The position numbers were made by a program, and so were the translations under genes. This document shows, in pieces, positions 22,508 through 30,417 of a DNA stretch of 36,118 bases. Below the pieces are notes generated by a model. It saw only the letters and a list, made by a program, of their open reading frames with translations. It had not been told where the DNA came from and did not search any database. Origin of the DNA: an uncultured Bacilli bacterium (GTDB lineage: Bacteria > Bacillota_I > Bacilli_A > RF39 > UBA660); assembly GCA_910586295.1 (NCBI GenBank), contig CAJUGE010000072.1:1-36118 (forward strand), given 5' to 3'. How positions within the stretch are numbered: the first letter of the stretch is position 1; each line of letters begins with the position of its first letter.

Positions 22508-25036
22508 ATGTTAGATACAAAGTATAATCATAAATTAGTTGAAGAAGGAAAATATGAGAAATGGTTGAAGAATAAATATTTTGAAAGTGGGGATATGAGT
22601 AAGAAACCTTATTCGATAGTTATTCCACCTCCAAATGTTACTGGAAAACTTCATTTAGGTCATGCTTGGGATACAACTCTTCAAGATATAATAATAAGAT
22701 ATAAGAGAATGCAAGGGTTCGATGCTTTATGGGTTCCTGGTATGGACCATGCTGGGATAGCAACTCAGGCTAAAGTTGATGCAAAGTTAAAAGATATGGG
22801 ATATAACCCACGTGAAATGGATATAGAAGAATGGCTTAAGTATGCTTGGGATTGGAAGAAAGAGTATTCAGAGAATATTAGAGAGCAATGGGCAAAACTT
22901 GGACTTAGTTTAGATTATACTAAAGAGAGATTTACTTTAGATGAGGGATTAAGTGAAGCAGTAAAGCATGTTTTTGTAACATTATATAATGAAGGGCTCA
23001 TTTATAGAGGAGAGAGAATTATAAATTGGGACCCACAGGCTATGACAGCTTTGAGTAATGAAGAGGTTATATATAAAGATGTACCTGGAGCGTTTTATCA
23101 TATTAAATACTTTTTAGAAGATAGTGAAGAGTATATAGAAGTTGCAACTACTAGACCTGAGACTTTGTTTGGAGATACTGCTGTTGCTGTTAATCCAAAT
23201 GATGATAGGTATAAGCATTTAATAGGTAAGAAAGTAGTACTTCCTATAGTTAATAAACTTATTCCTATAGTAGGAGATGAACACGCTGACCCAGAGTTTG
23301 GAACAGGTATTGTTAAGATTACTCCTGCACATGATCCTAATGATTTTGAAGTAGGAAATAGACATAATTTAGAGAGAGTTGTAGTAATAAATCCTGACGG
23401 TACTATGAATGAAAATGCAGGAAAGTATAATCTTCAAGATAGGTTTGTGTGTCGTAAAAATTTAGTTAAAGATTTGGAAGAAGCAGGGTTACTTATAAGT
23501 ATAGAGGAGATAACTCATTCTGTAGGTCATTCTGAAAGAACTAATGTTATGATTGAACCTTATTTATCTAAGCAATGGTTTGTTAAGATGAGACCGCTTG
23601 CTGATAGAGTTTTGGAAAATCAAAAAAATAACGATACTAAGGTTAATTTTGTGCCAGATAGATTTGAAAAGATTATGAATCATTGGATGGAGATAACATA
23701 TGACTGGTGTATTTCTAGACAGTTATGGTGGGGACATAGAATTCCTGCTTGGTACAAGGGAGAAGAAGTTTATGTAGGAATGAATGCGCCAGAAGAAGAT
23801 GGCTGGGTGCAAGACCCTGATGTTTTAGATACTTGGTTTAGTAGTGCTCTTTGGCCTTTTAGTACGTTGGGTTGGCCAGAAAATACAGATTTGTTAGAGA
23901 GATATTATCCTAATAGTGTACTTGTTACTGGGTATGATATTATTCCTTTTTGGGTTAATAGAATGACTTTTCAAGGACTTCATTTTACTGGTAGTAGGCC
24001 ATTTAAAGACTGTTTGATTCACGGGTTAATACGTGATAAAGAGGGAAGAAAGATGTCTAAAAGTCTAGGAAATGGGGTAGACCCTATGGATGAGATAGAT
24101 AAATACGGGTGTGATGCTTTGAGGTTTTTCCTTTCTACTAGTAGTGCACAAGGGCAAGATGTAAGATATGATGAAGAGAAAGTTAAGTCTACTTGGAACT
24201 TTATTAATAAACTTTGGAATGCTAGTAGGTTTTGTCTTATGAATATTGAAGATTTGAGAGAGTATGATTTTTCTGATTTAGAGAATAAAGATAAATGGAT
24301 TTTAAGTAAGTTAAATAGAGTTATAAGTGAAGTTACTAAATCTATGGATAAGTTTGAGTTTAATAATGCTGGGAATGCTATTTATTCGTTTGTTTGGGAT
24401 GACTTTTGTGATTCTTATATAGAGATGAGTAAGTTTAGTTTAGATAGAGTTTCAACTAAGAGTACTTTGTGTTATGTTATAAGCGCTATTCTTAAGATGC
24501 TTCACCCTTTTATGCCTTTTGTTACTGATGAGATTTATGTTATGCTTCCAGTTACTGACGGTAAGAATATTATGATAAGTGATTATGCTAGTGTTAATAT
24601 GAATTTTAACTTTGAGAGTGAAGAAGACTTGATTGAAGATACTATTGGTTTTATAAAGACTTTTAGAAATTTCAAGCAAGAGAATAATATTTTTAAGGAT
24701 TATAGTGTAATATTAGAAGGAGATAATGATTATACTTTAATTAGAAAAATGTTAAAGCTTGATGATTTTATTGTAAATGAAATGTTAGATAAGCCAAGAT
24801 TTAATGTTTCGCATGGTGAGTTTAAGGCTATAGTGTTTTATGAGAAGCAAGAGACTGATGAAGATAGGATGAATAGAGAAAAGCAAATAGAGAGTTTGAA
24901 AGCAAGTATTGCTAAGAGGGAAGGACTTCTTAATAATCAAGGTTTTGTTAGTAAGGCTCCAAAAAATTTAGTCGATGATGAGAAAAATAAATTAGAGGAA
25001 GAGAGAAAACAGTTGGAAACTTTGTTGGAAAAATAG
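22508..25036 (+). CDS. valS: Valyl-tRNA synthetase
   Basis: This 842-residue class I synthetase charges tRNA-Val. HLGH (49-52, the HIGH motif) follows PPPNVTGKL, the editing domain contains ATTRPETLFGDTAVAVNP, and KMSKS is near residue 515. The C-terminus has the ValS coiled coil (about 780-842). ATG 22508 is preferred over ATG 22499 because GAGGAG at 22493-22498 would touch the latter. Expression is controlled by the T-box directly upstream. Length and motifs are complete. Confidence 0.97.
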   Translation: MLDTKYNHKLVEEGKYEKWLKNKYFESGDMSKKPYSIVIPPPNVTGKLHLGHAWDTTLQDIIIRYKRMQGFDALWVPGMDHAGIATQAKVDAKLKDMGYNPREMDIEEWLKYAWDWKKEYSENIREQWAKLGLSLDYTKERFTLDEGLSEAVKHVFVTLYNEGLIYRGERIINWDPQAMTALSNEEVIYKDVPGAFYHIKYFLEDSEEYIEVATTRPETLFGDTAVAVNPNDDRYKHLIGKKVVLPIVNKLIPIVGDEHADPEFGTGIVKITPAHDPNDFEVGNRHNLERVVVINPDGTMNENAGKYNLQDRFVCRKNLVKDLEEAGLLISIEEITHSVGHSERTNVMIEPYLSKQWFVKMRPLADRVLENQKNNDTKVNFVPDRFEKIMNHWMEITYDWCISRQLWWGHRIPAWYKGEEVYVGMNAPEEDGWVQDPDVLDTWFSSALWPFSTLGWPENTDLLERYYPNSVLVTGYDIIPFWVNRMTFQGLHFTGSRPFKDCLIHGLIRDKEGRKMSKSLGNGVDPMDEIDKYGCDALRFFLSTSSAQGQDVRYDEEKVKSTWNFINKLWNASRFCLMNIEDLREYDFSDLENKDKWILSKLNRVISEVTKSMDKFEFNNAGNAIYSFVWDDFCDSYIEMSKFSLDRVSTKSTLCYVISAILKMLHPFMPFVTDEIYVMLPVTDGKNIMISDYASVNMNFNFESEEDLIEDTIGFIKTFRNFKQENNIFKDYSVILEGDNDYTLIRKMLKLDDFIVNEMLDKPRFNVSHGEFKAIVFYEKQETDEDRMNREKQIESLKASIAKREGLLNNQGFVSKAPKNLVDDEKNKLEEERKQLETLLEK

Positions 25037-25074
25037 AAAAGGTATTAAAAATAGTACGAAAATTTAAATTTATC

Positions 25075-25103
25075 TTGACTTTTAGTACAAAAAGAGTTAC
25101 TAT
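25075..25103 (+). promoter_or_regulatory. Promoter of the secreted protein gene
   Basis: TTGACT (25075-25080), 17 bases, TACTAT (25098-25103). The start ATG at 25123 follows TAGGAGG. Confidence 0.7.
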
Positions 25104-25122
25104 TTATGCATAGGAGGTTTTT

Positions 25123-26298
25123 ATGGAAAAATTAAATAAAAGAATTATGTCTGGATTATTAGCAGGAGCTTTGACTTTAGGAGTTGCACCAGCAATAAGT
25201 AGTGAGGCGAAAGCTAAAGATGATGATGTTATTGTTATAACAGAAGCAGATGCTGCTAATATGGATTTAGTAGAAATTTGTCATATGAAAGGAATTTATA
25301 ATGTTGTTGCAAATAATGTGCCAGTGTATGTTTATTTGAACAATAAAGTAGATAATGAATATTTACTTAAAAATGATGCAGTAGAATTAGCAAAGAAGAA
25401 TTATAATACTAATAAGGTGTATTTTTATTCTAAGGTTGTGGAGAGTCCTAATTATGTTAAAGGTGAAACACCGGAGAATGAAAGATATAATTTTGTGTAT
25501 GCTATGAGTGATAAAACTAGTGTTAAGGGATGGACTAGAGTTCAAGATACTAGAGTAATTACAGATGGAGAATTAGTTGCTTCAAGTATAGAGTTAGGAG
25601 AATTTTTGTTAAAAGAAGTTGATTTATCTAGATATACTTGGGATTTTACTGGTTTTGGTTATGCAGATGTTAATCATGATGGTGTTATGACTGAAGTTGT
25701 TTATGTTGGTAATAATGAAGCTAATGGGCTTTTAGATAAAGCAAGCGCTACTATTAGTGTTAATCAAAGTAATGGAAAAGTTAAGGTATATGAGAAAGTA
25801 TTAAGTGATAGAACTATGTTTGCTTTAAGTTCTAAAAATCCTGGTAATGGTTGGAAACAATCTAATTTGAATAAAATTAATAATAATGTTCAAATTGGTA
25901 CATCTCCAGAATATATGGATGCTTTATATCATGTCGTTAGTACAACTGTTACTACTGAAAATTTATATTTTCCTAAGCTAGATAATGGAATTAATCAAAT
26001 AGTAGAACCAGTTTTACCTAATAATATAAACATGTTAATTAAGAATGAAGCAATATCTTGGGCTTCTAATACTTATATGATTCCTGGTCAATTTTGTATA
26101 TTACAAAAAGAATATATAGATAAAAATACTGGATTAGCTACAAAAGTTTATGCTATAAGTACTCAAATTAATGTAGATGGATATGATTTTGCTTTTGATG
26201 ATTTTATTCCTAATGATGCTATGATTTGTCTATCTATTCAAGATGCTGAAAATTATGTTGCATTATATGGCAAAAGTGCTACAAAAGCTTTAAAATAA
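25123..26298 (+). CDS. Secreted protein of unknown function
   Basis: This 391-residue protein has a clear Sec signal peptide: basic start (MEKLNKR), hydrophobic core (SGLLAGALTLGVAPA), and a likely cleavage after SSEAKA near residue 31. The mature part is mixed alpha/beta with no membrane anchor, lipobox or sorting signal. It has one EF-hand-like loop, DVNHDGVMTEVV (about 185-196), which may bind calcium. No family was recognised. It is monocistronic, with a strong promoter and terminator, so it may be well expressed. Confidence 0.75.
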   Translation: MEKLNKRIMSGLLAGALTLGVAPAISSEAKAKDDDVIVITEADAANMDLVEICHMKGIYNVVANNVPVYVYLNNKVDNEYLLKNDAVELAKKNYNTNKVYFYSKVVESPNYVKGETPENERYNFVYAMSDKTSVKGWTRVQDTRVITDGELVASSIELGEFLLKEVDLSRYTWDFTGFGYADVNHDGVMTEVVYVGNNEANGLLDKASATISVNQSNGKVKVYEKVLSDRTMFALSSKNPGNGWKQSNLNKINNNVQIGTSPEYMDALYHVVSTTVTTENLYFPKLDNGINQIVEPVLPNNINMLIKNEAISWASNTYMIPGQFCILQKEYIDKNTGLATKVYAISTQINVDGYDFAFDDFIPNDAMICLSIQDAENYVALYGKSATKALK

Positions 26299-26314
26299 GT
26301 TGACTTATTATATG

Positions 26315-26346
26315 AAAAGTAAGCCTTTATTAGGTTTACTTTTTTG
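26315..26346 (+). terminator. Terminator after the secreted protein gene
   Basis: AAAAGTAAGCCT (26315-26326) pairs with AGGTTTACTTTT (26332-26343), 12 pairs with one G-U, followed by TTT. Confidence 0.85.
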
Positions 26347-26383
26347 TTGTTTTCAACTATAATTTTATTAGTGGGTGATACAA

Positions 26384-27400
26384 GTGAAGAAGATTAAGTA
26401 TACATTAAAAAAGTTGAGAACTTTAAGATATAAAGAGTTTTACAATAAAGCAAAAGAAATTGGAAAAAAAGTTAATAAATCTACTTTATTTATTCTTTTT
26501 GATATGGCTAGATGTGCGATAAAGTATGGTAGTGGATATATGGACTATTTTGAATTTGAATTTTATCTTTTGAATGATTCGGAAAGAGCGACTTATGTTA
26601 CTGGTAGAATTAATAGTGATATAGTTGGAAAGTATAATAATAAAGCAGATTATGATAAGTTAAGTGACAAAGTGAAATTTAATAATTTGTTTAGAGATTT
26701 TTTAGGAAGAGATTTTATAGATTTAAGATATACAGCATTTAAAGAATTTAAAGAGTTTATTAAAGATAAGGAAAAAATAGTTGTTAAGCCTTTAAATTTG
26801 TGTGGTGGTAAAGGTGTGGAAGTTATAGAAATAGATAAGAGTAGGTTGAAGAATGAATATAATGTTCTAAAGATTTATAATAATCTTGTTAAGAATGAAC
26901 AGTTTTTGATTGAAGAATATATTGAGCAACATGAGAGTTTGAGAAGACTTTATGGAGGAAGTGTTAATAGTTTAAGAGTAATTACATTTTTAGATGATAA
27001 TGGAGAAGTTCAAATACTTAATGTTATTTTAAAGGTAGGTAATGGTGCTAGTGTTGATAATTTTAGTGCAGGAGGAATGTATACTTTCGTTAATGATAAA
27101 GGAGAAGTTTTTGTTCCTGCTATAGATGAAAAAGGAAATGTTTTTGATAAGCATCCAGTAAGTGGAGTTAAAATCAAGGGTTTTAGAGTTCCTAATTTTG
27201 ATAAGATTAAGCCTTTTATTAAAGAGTTAGCTAAGATTGTTCCTAGTATTAGATATGTAGGTTGGGATATAGTAATTACTAAAACAGGTGTTGCTGTAAT
27301 AGAAGGCAATGAATTCCCTGGTATTTTTCAACCAAAATCAAGTATAAGTGGTATAAGAATAGGTAGTTTGCCTAAGTTTAAAGAATATATGAATATATAG
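26384..27400 (+). CDS. Sugar-transfer-associated ATP-grasp family protein
   Basis: This 338-residue protein fits the sugar-transfer-associated ATP-grasp family (PF14397). Features include VVKPLNLCGGKGVEVIEI (nucleotide-binding loop), NSLRVITFLDDNGEV, a glycine-rich NFSAGGMYTFV, and VGWDIVITKTGVAVIEGN near the C-terminus with the metal-binding E and N. Such proteins join a carboxylate to an amine or other nucleophile using ATP and often occur in capsule or envelope polysaccharide loci. GTG 26384 is preferred because GTGGGTG at 26371-26377 is its likely ribosome binding site; an earlier GTG at 26375 lies inside it. It starts a four-gene operon with small gaps. Confidence 0.85.
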   Translation: MKKIKYTLKKLRTLRYKEFYNKAKEIGKKVNKSTLFILFDMARCAIKYGSGYMDYFEFEFYLLNDSERATYVTGRINSDIVGKYNNKADYDKLSDKVKFNNLFRDFLGRDFIDLRYTAFKEFKEFIKDKEKIVVKPLNLCGGKGVEVIEIDKSRLKNEYNVLKIYNNLVKNEQFLIEEYIEQHESLRRLYGGSVNSLRVITFLDDNGEVQILNVILKVGNGASVDNFSAGGMYTFVNDKGEVFVPAIDEKGNVFDKHPVSGVKIKGFRVPNFDKIKPFIKELAKIVPSIRYVGWDIVITKTGVAVIEGNEFPGIFQPKSSISGIRIGSLPKFKEYMNI

Positions 27401-27415
27401 AAAAAGAGTGATGAT

Positions 27416-28171
27416 ATGAATTTATTGATTGTATTTGTTTTGAGTATTGTTTCAATTTTGTTTTTATTAGTTGGTACTGTTATTGTTTTTACTACTGGTA
27501 ATAATAAAAAAATTGTAACTTTTAGTGTTTCATTGGGTTTTTCGGTGTTGATTTTGCTCGGAGTTTTACATCTGTTACCTGATGCATATGAATTTTTTGA
27601 AGAAAAGTATAATATTGCAACTAGTGTATTGTTTATGTTAAGTATCACTATTTTAGGTTTTTTATTGATTTATGTTTTAGATAAAATAGGCGGACATCAT
27701 CATGAACATGATGATGAGCATGAAGTTGGGCATTATAATCATATTTCAATTATTACTTGCATTTTTTTAGTAGTACATAATTTGCTAGAAGGTATGACTA
27801 TCTATAGTACTAGTCTTCTTGATTATCAAGTTGCAATTATGCTTACTATAGGTATAGGATTACATAATATTCCATTAGGTTTTACTCTTTCTAGTACATA
27901 CTATAAAGACCATTCTAAGCTTGGTACAGTTGTATTTATAAGCTTGATAGGGGTTTCTTATTTGTTTGGAGCTTTGATGGCTTATATGTTTAGCGAGTTA
28001 ATTATGGAGTCAATAGCTTTTGGTGTATTACTTACTTTTACATTTGGAATGGTTTTGTATATAGCGATTAATGAATTTTTGCCTAGTATGATTAAAAGTG
28101 AGGATAAGATTTATAGAAATGTTGGGGTAATTTTGGGTGTTGTATTAATGTTAGTAACTTTGTTTGTATAG
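27416..28171 (+). CDS. ZIP-family metal transporter
   Basis: This 251-residue protein has about eight transmembrane segments. The ZIP metal-site motifs are HLLPDA (helix near residue 52), HNLLEG (about 122) and HNIPLG (about 146). The cytoplasmic loop between helices 3 and 4 is histidine-rich (GGHHHEHDDEHEVGH), as in zinc and iron carriers. It probably imports zinc or a similar divalent ion. The start follows the ATP-grasp gene by 15 bases and AAAGAGTGAT serves as ribosome binding site. Confidence 0.9.
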   Translation: MNLLIVFVLSIVSILFLLVGTVIVFTTGNNKKIVTFSVSLGFSVLILLGVLHLLPDAYEFFEEKYNIATSVLFMLSITILGFLLIYVLDKIGGHHHEHDDEHEVGHYNHISIITCIFLVVHNLLEGMTIYSTSLLDYQVAIMLTIGIGLHNIPLGFTLSSTYYKDHSKLGTVVFISLIGVSYLFGALMAYMFSELIMESIAFGVLLTFTFGMVLYIAINEFLPSMIKSEDKIYRNVGVILGVVLMLVTLFV

Positions 28172-28180
28172 GAGAAATAA

Positions 28181-28807
28181 ATGATATTTGATTTTTTTAA
28201 GCAGTCTAGAATGTATTTTTTAATTGTTACAATATTAGGTTTGTTATTTTTTGTTATATCTATGTTTTTTAGTGATTACGTTATTTTGATGGATGAATGG
28301 GCTATTTATGTTGTAAGTGAATATTTGGTAAGTGATACATTAACAATAGTAATGAAAATTGTTACTAATTTAGGTGGAGTACTCGCTTTTGCTAGTTTTC
28401 TGTTTGTTTTATTTTTAGTAATTTCTAATAGAAAAGTAGGTTTTCTTATGTCTATTAATTTATTTATTGCATATATTTTTAGTGTATTATTTAAAAATGT
28501 TTTTAGAAGAGAGAGACCTTTAGAAATGTTGGTAGACAAGCCGTTCGATTTTTCTTTTCCTAGCGGTCATACTATATGTAGTATAGTTTTTTATGGATTT
28601 TTGATTTATGTGGTTAGTAAACTTGTAAAGAATGTGAATATAAGAAGACTTATTAACTTTTTTTTAGTTATTATTATTGTTTTAGTGCCTTTTTCAAGAG
28701 TGTATCTGGGTGTTCATTTTTTGACAGATGTACTAGCGGGTGTGATTTTAGGCATAGTGTGTTTGCTAAGTTTTATAAATTATGTTAAAATTAAGAAGTT
28801 ATTATAA
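28181..28807 (+). CDS. PAP2-family membrane phosphatase
   Basis: This 208-residue, six-helix protein has the three PAP2 signatures: KNVFRRERP (about residues 106-114), FPSGHT (about 127-132) and SRVYLGVHFLTDV (about 170-182). The catalytic His residues are present. Members dephosphorylate lipid pyrophosphates such as undecaprenyl-PP on the outer membrane face (PgpB/BcrC-like). It starts nine bases after the ZIP gene and is 14 bases before a DUF368 gene. That pairing favours a role in carrier-lipid recycling. Confidence 0.9.
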   Translation: MIFDFFKQSRMYFLIVTILGLLFFVISMFFSDYVILMDEWAIYVVSEYLVSDTLTIVMKIVTNLGGVLAFASFLFVLFLVISNRKVGFLMSINLFIAYIFSVLFKNVFRRERPLEMLVDKPFDFSFPSGHTICSIVFYGFLIYVVSKLVKNVNIRRLINFFLVIIIVLVPFSRVYLGVHFLTDVLAGVILGIVCLLSFINYVKIKKLL

Positions 28808-28821
28808 GGAGAGTTTGTTTT

Positions 28822-29667
28822 ATGAAAGATAAATTGGTTTTGTTTGTTAAGGGTATAGTGCTTGGAATTTCATTTATTATACCTGGTGTAAGTGGTGGGA
28901 CTTTGGCTGTTCTTATGGGAATTTATGAGGATTTAATAGAAGCAGCTGGTAATTTCTATAAGAGTGTTAGGAATTTTAAAAAGTATTTTATGTATTTATT
29001 GCCTATTGGTTTTGGCGTGGTGTTTTCTGTAGCTATTTGCGCTAGAATTATTAAGTTTGGGCTTGATAGGGCACCTTTAATAACTATGCTTATATTTTTG
29101 GGACTTATTTTAGGTGGAATTCCAAAATTATTTAAGAGTGTTAGTAAGCGAGTAGGTGGAAAAGAAATTTTGCTTATGCTTATTGGTGTTATTATAGTTG
29201 GCAGTATGTTATTTATTGATAAGGGTAATTCTAGTGTGGTTTTAAAAGACATGGGAGTGGGTGGTTATCTTTTATTGTTTTTAGTAGGTATGCTTGCTTC
29301 TGGGACTATGGTTGTTCCTGGAATTAGTGGTTCTTTTACTTTGATGTTAATAGGTTATTATGAACCAATTCTTGATACTGTAAATGATTTGACTGCTTTT
29401 AATAATTTGAGTGAAAATATCTTAGTTATTTTGCCTTTTATGTTAGGAATAGCAATAGGTATTGTTGTTATTGCTAAGTTTATTGAGTTTATGCTTAGAA
29501 AGTATCATAATGCTACTTATTATGTGATTATTGGATTTGTTCTTTCATCAGTTTTAAGTGTTGTTTATCAATTGTTTCAATATAATTATAATTCTGTTCA
29601 TTTGGGTGTTGGTTTAGTACTAATGTGTATAAATGCTTTGTTTGTTTATAAGATTTTTGAAAAATAA
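28822..29667 (+). CDS. DUF368 membrane protein, PopT-type polyprenyl-phosphate transporter
   Basis: This 281-residue protein has eight or more membrane segments and the duplicated family motif: PGVSGGTLAVLMGIYE near residue 22 and PGISGSFTLMLIGYYE near 168. DUF368 proteins have been reported as undecaprenyl-phosphate transporters (PopT) that return the carrier lipid to the inner leaflet. The gene directly follows a PAP2 phosphatase that could make undecaprenyl phosphate outside, so the two could act in sequence. The ATG follows AAGGAGAG. It is the last gene before the tRNA and mobile region. Confidence 0.9.
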   Translation: MKDKLVLFVKGIVLGISFIIPGVSGGTLAVLMGIYEDLIEAAGNFYKSVRNFKKYFMYLLPIGFGVVFSVAICARIIKFGLDRAPLITMLIFLGLILGGIPKLFKSVSKRVGGKEILLMLIGVIIVGSMLFIDKGNSSVVLKDMGVGGYLLLFLVGMLASGTMVVPGISGSFTLMLIGYYEPILDTVNDLTAFNNLSENILVILPFMLGIAIGIVVIAKFIEFMLRKYHNATYYVIIGFVLSSVLSVVYQLFQYNYNSVHLGVGLVLMCINALFVYKIFEK

Positions 29668-29668
29668 T

Positions 29669-29698
29669 TTGACAAGTGAGGTAATCTTGTATTAAAAT
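29669..29698 (+). promoter_or_regulatory. Promoter upstream of tRNA-Gly
   Basis: TTGACA (29669-29674), 18 bases, TAAAAT (29693-29698), starting right after the PopT stop codon. The transcript would carry a leader of about 90 nt before the tRNA. Confidence 0.65.
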
Positions 29699-29705
29699 AT
29701 TTATT

Positions 29706-29795
29706 AGTATGACAGGCGTGTCAGAAATTGCTCTGTGGAGAGATTTATCTTGGTGAAGCAGAAAGAAAAATTCGTGATAGTTCTTGCATACTGAT
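29706..29795 (+). other. Structured leader before tRNA-Gly
   Basis: The leader contains TGACA/TGTCA (29710-29723) and a CTCT/AGAG hairpin inside TTGCT/AGCAG. A stem CTTGCAT/ATGCAGG at its 3' end includes the first five bases of the tRNA acceptor (29796-29800). It has no ORF. It may be only a processed pre-tRNA leader or an unannotated small RNA. Confidence 0.35.
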
Positions 29796-29870
29796 GCAGG
29801 TGTAGTATAGTGGTTAATACATGGCCTTGCCAAGGCTGGGACGGCGGTTCGATTCCGCTCACTTGCTCCA
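29796..29870 (+). tRNA. tRNA-Gly (anticodon GCC)
   Basis: The acceptor arm GCAGGTG pairs with CACTTGC, the anticodon loop reads CTTGCCAAG with GCC as anticodon, and the T-arm is GGCGGTTCGATTCCGCT. CCA is encoded at 29868-29870. It reads GGC and GGT codons. It marks the edge between ordinary chromosome and mobile-element genes; tRNA 3' ends are frequent integration sites. Confidence 0.95.
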
Positions 29871-29911
29871 TTGACGAATCTGTTCGAACTTTTCGGACAT
29901 TGATATATAGA

Positions 29912-29936
29912 AATCAATCGAAAGATTGGTTTTTTT
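29912..29936 (+). terminator. Terminator between tRNA-Gly and the first small accessory gene
   Basis: AATCAATC pairs with GATTGGTT around a GAAA tetraloop, followed by seven T. The left arm can alternatively pair with upstream ATTGAT (29899-29904), so formation may be conditional. Confidence 0.8.
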
Positions 29937-29951
29937 GTTGTTTACAAAGAA

Positions 29952-29973
29952 ATCATCCTAAAGGAAGGATGGT
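29952..29973 (+). promoter_or_regulatory. Hairpin holding the ribosome binding site of the first small gene
   Basis: ATCATCC (29952-29958) pairs with GGATGGT (29967-29973). The loop and right arm contain AAAGGAAGG, the likely ribosome binding site of the gene starting at 29978. Translation may be limited by this hairpin. The second small gene has an analogous hairpin at 35541-35569. Confidence 0.5.
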
Positions 29974-29977
29974 GTTT

Positions 29978-30253
29978 ATGATTAATATTATTAAGCAAGA
30001 AATTGAAATGGAAAAAGGTTTAAAACAAAGGTTAGAATTTATTTGTAATTTTTGTAAGACTACTCCTACTTTTATTAATGGTAGCATTCGTAAAATTGAT
30101 AAATCTAATTTGCAATATGTAGAACCTCATAGAATTATCATAAAAGACATAACATTTCTTGCATTTAATTATTCTAATGATATTTATATTAAGAATTTAT
30201 CAAACAAGATAAAATTAACAGAATTAGAAAATTATCTCAATAATATCAAGTAA
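29978..30253 (+). CDS. Small protein preceding a serine recombinase (91 residues)
   Basis: This is a 91-residue soluble basic protein, family not recognised. Its C-terminal half (NLQYVEPHRIIIKD, then IYIKNLSNKIKLTELENYL) resembles the 94-residue protein encoded at 35574-35858 (NLQVIEPTEYQIT, FYIKEHNQKYSLSEL), and both genes lie immediately before a serine recombinase gene. Size and position would fit a recombination directionality factor or a regulator, but nothing in the sequence proves either. ATG 29978 is preferred to ATG 29969, because AAGGAAGG is nine bases before it. Confidence 0.6.
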   Translation: MINIIKQEIEMEKGLKQRLEFICNFCKTTPTFINGSIRKIDKSNLQYVEPHRIIIKDITFLAFNYSNDIYIKNLSNKIKLTELENYLNNIK

Positions 30254-30272
30254 TACCAAGCTTCTCATGTGA

Positions 30273-30301
30273 TGGACATTTTAAGACAAAAGTTGTATAA
30301 T
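30273..30301 (+). promoter_or_regulatory. Promoter of the first serine recombinase
   Basis: TGGACA (30273-30278), 17 bases, TATAAT (30296-30301). The leader that follows contains the palindrome TGGTAACCTAGTTACCA (30311-30327) and then a terminator. Confidence 0.7.
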
Positions 30302-30347
30302 TAATATAGATGGTAACCTAGTTACCAAAAGTCTTACAATGTAGTTT

Positions 30348-30395
30348 AGAGAAGTGAAAGTATTATTTTGAGTAGTACCTTTACTTCTCTTTTTT
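30348..30395 (+). terminator. Attenuator-like terminator before the recombinase gene
   Basis: AGAGAAGT (30348-30355) pairs with ACTTCTCT (30383-30390), with AAAG/CTTT stacked inside, followed by a T-run. It lies between the promoter at 30273 and the recombinase start, so most transcripts would end early unless it is overcome. Confidence 0.75.
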
Positions 30396-30417
30396 GAATT
30401 TAAAATAAGAAAGGGAG

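Noticed and set aside
29706..29795. The structured leader before tRNA-Gly as SRP RNA, tmRNA or a riboswitch.
   Set aside because: It lacks the conserved GGAAG tetraloop region of SRP RNA and any tmRNA or known riboswitch consensus that I could recognise.
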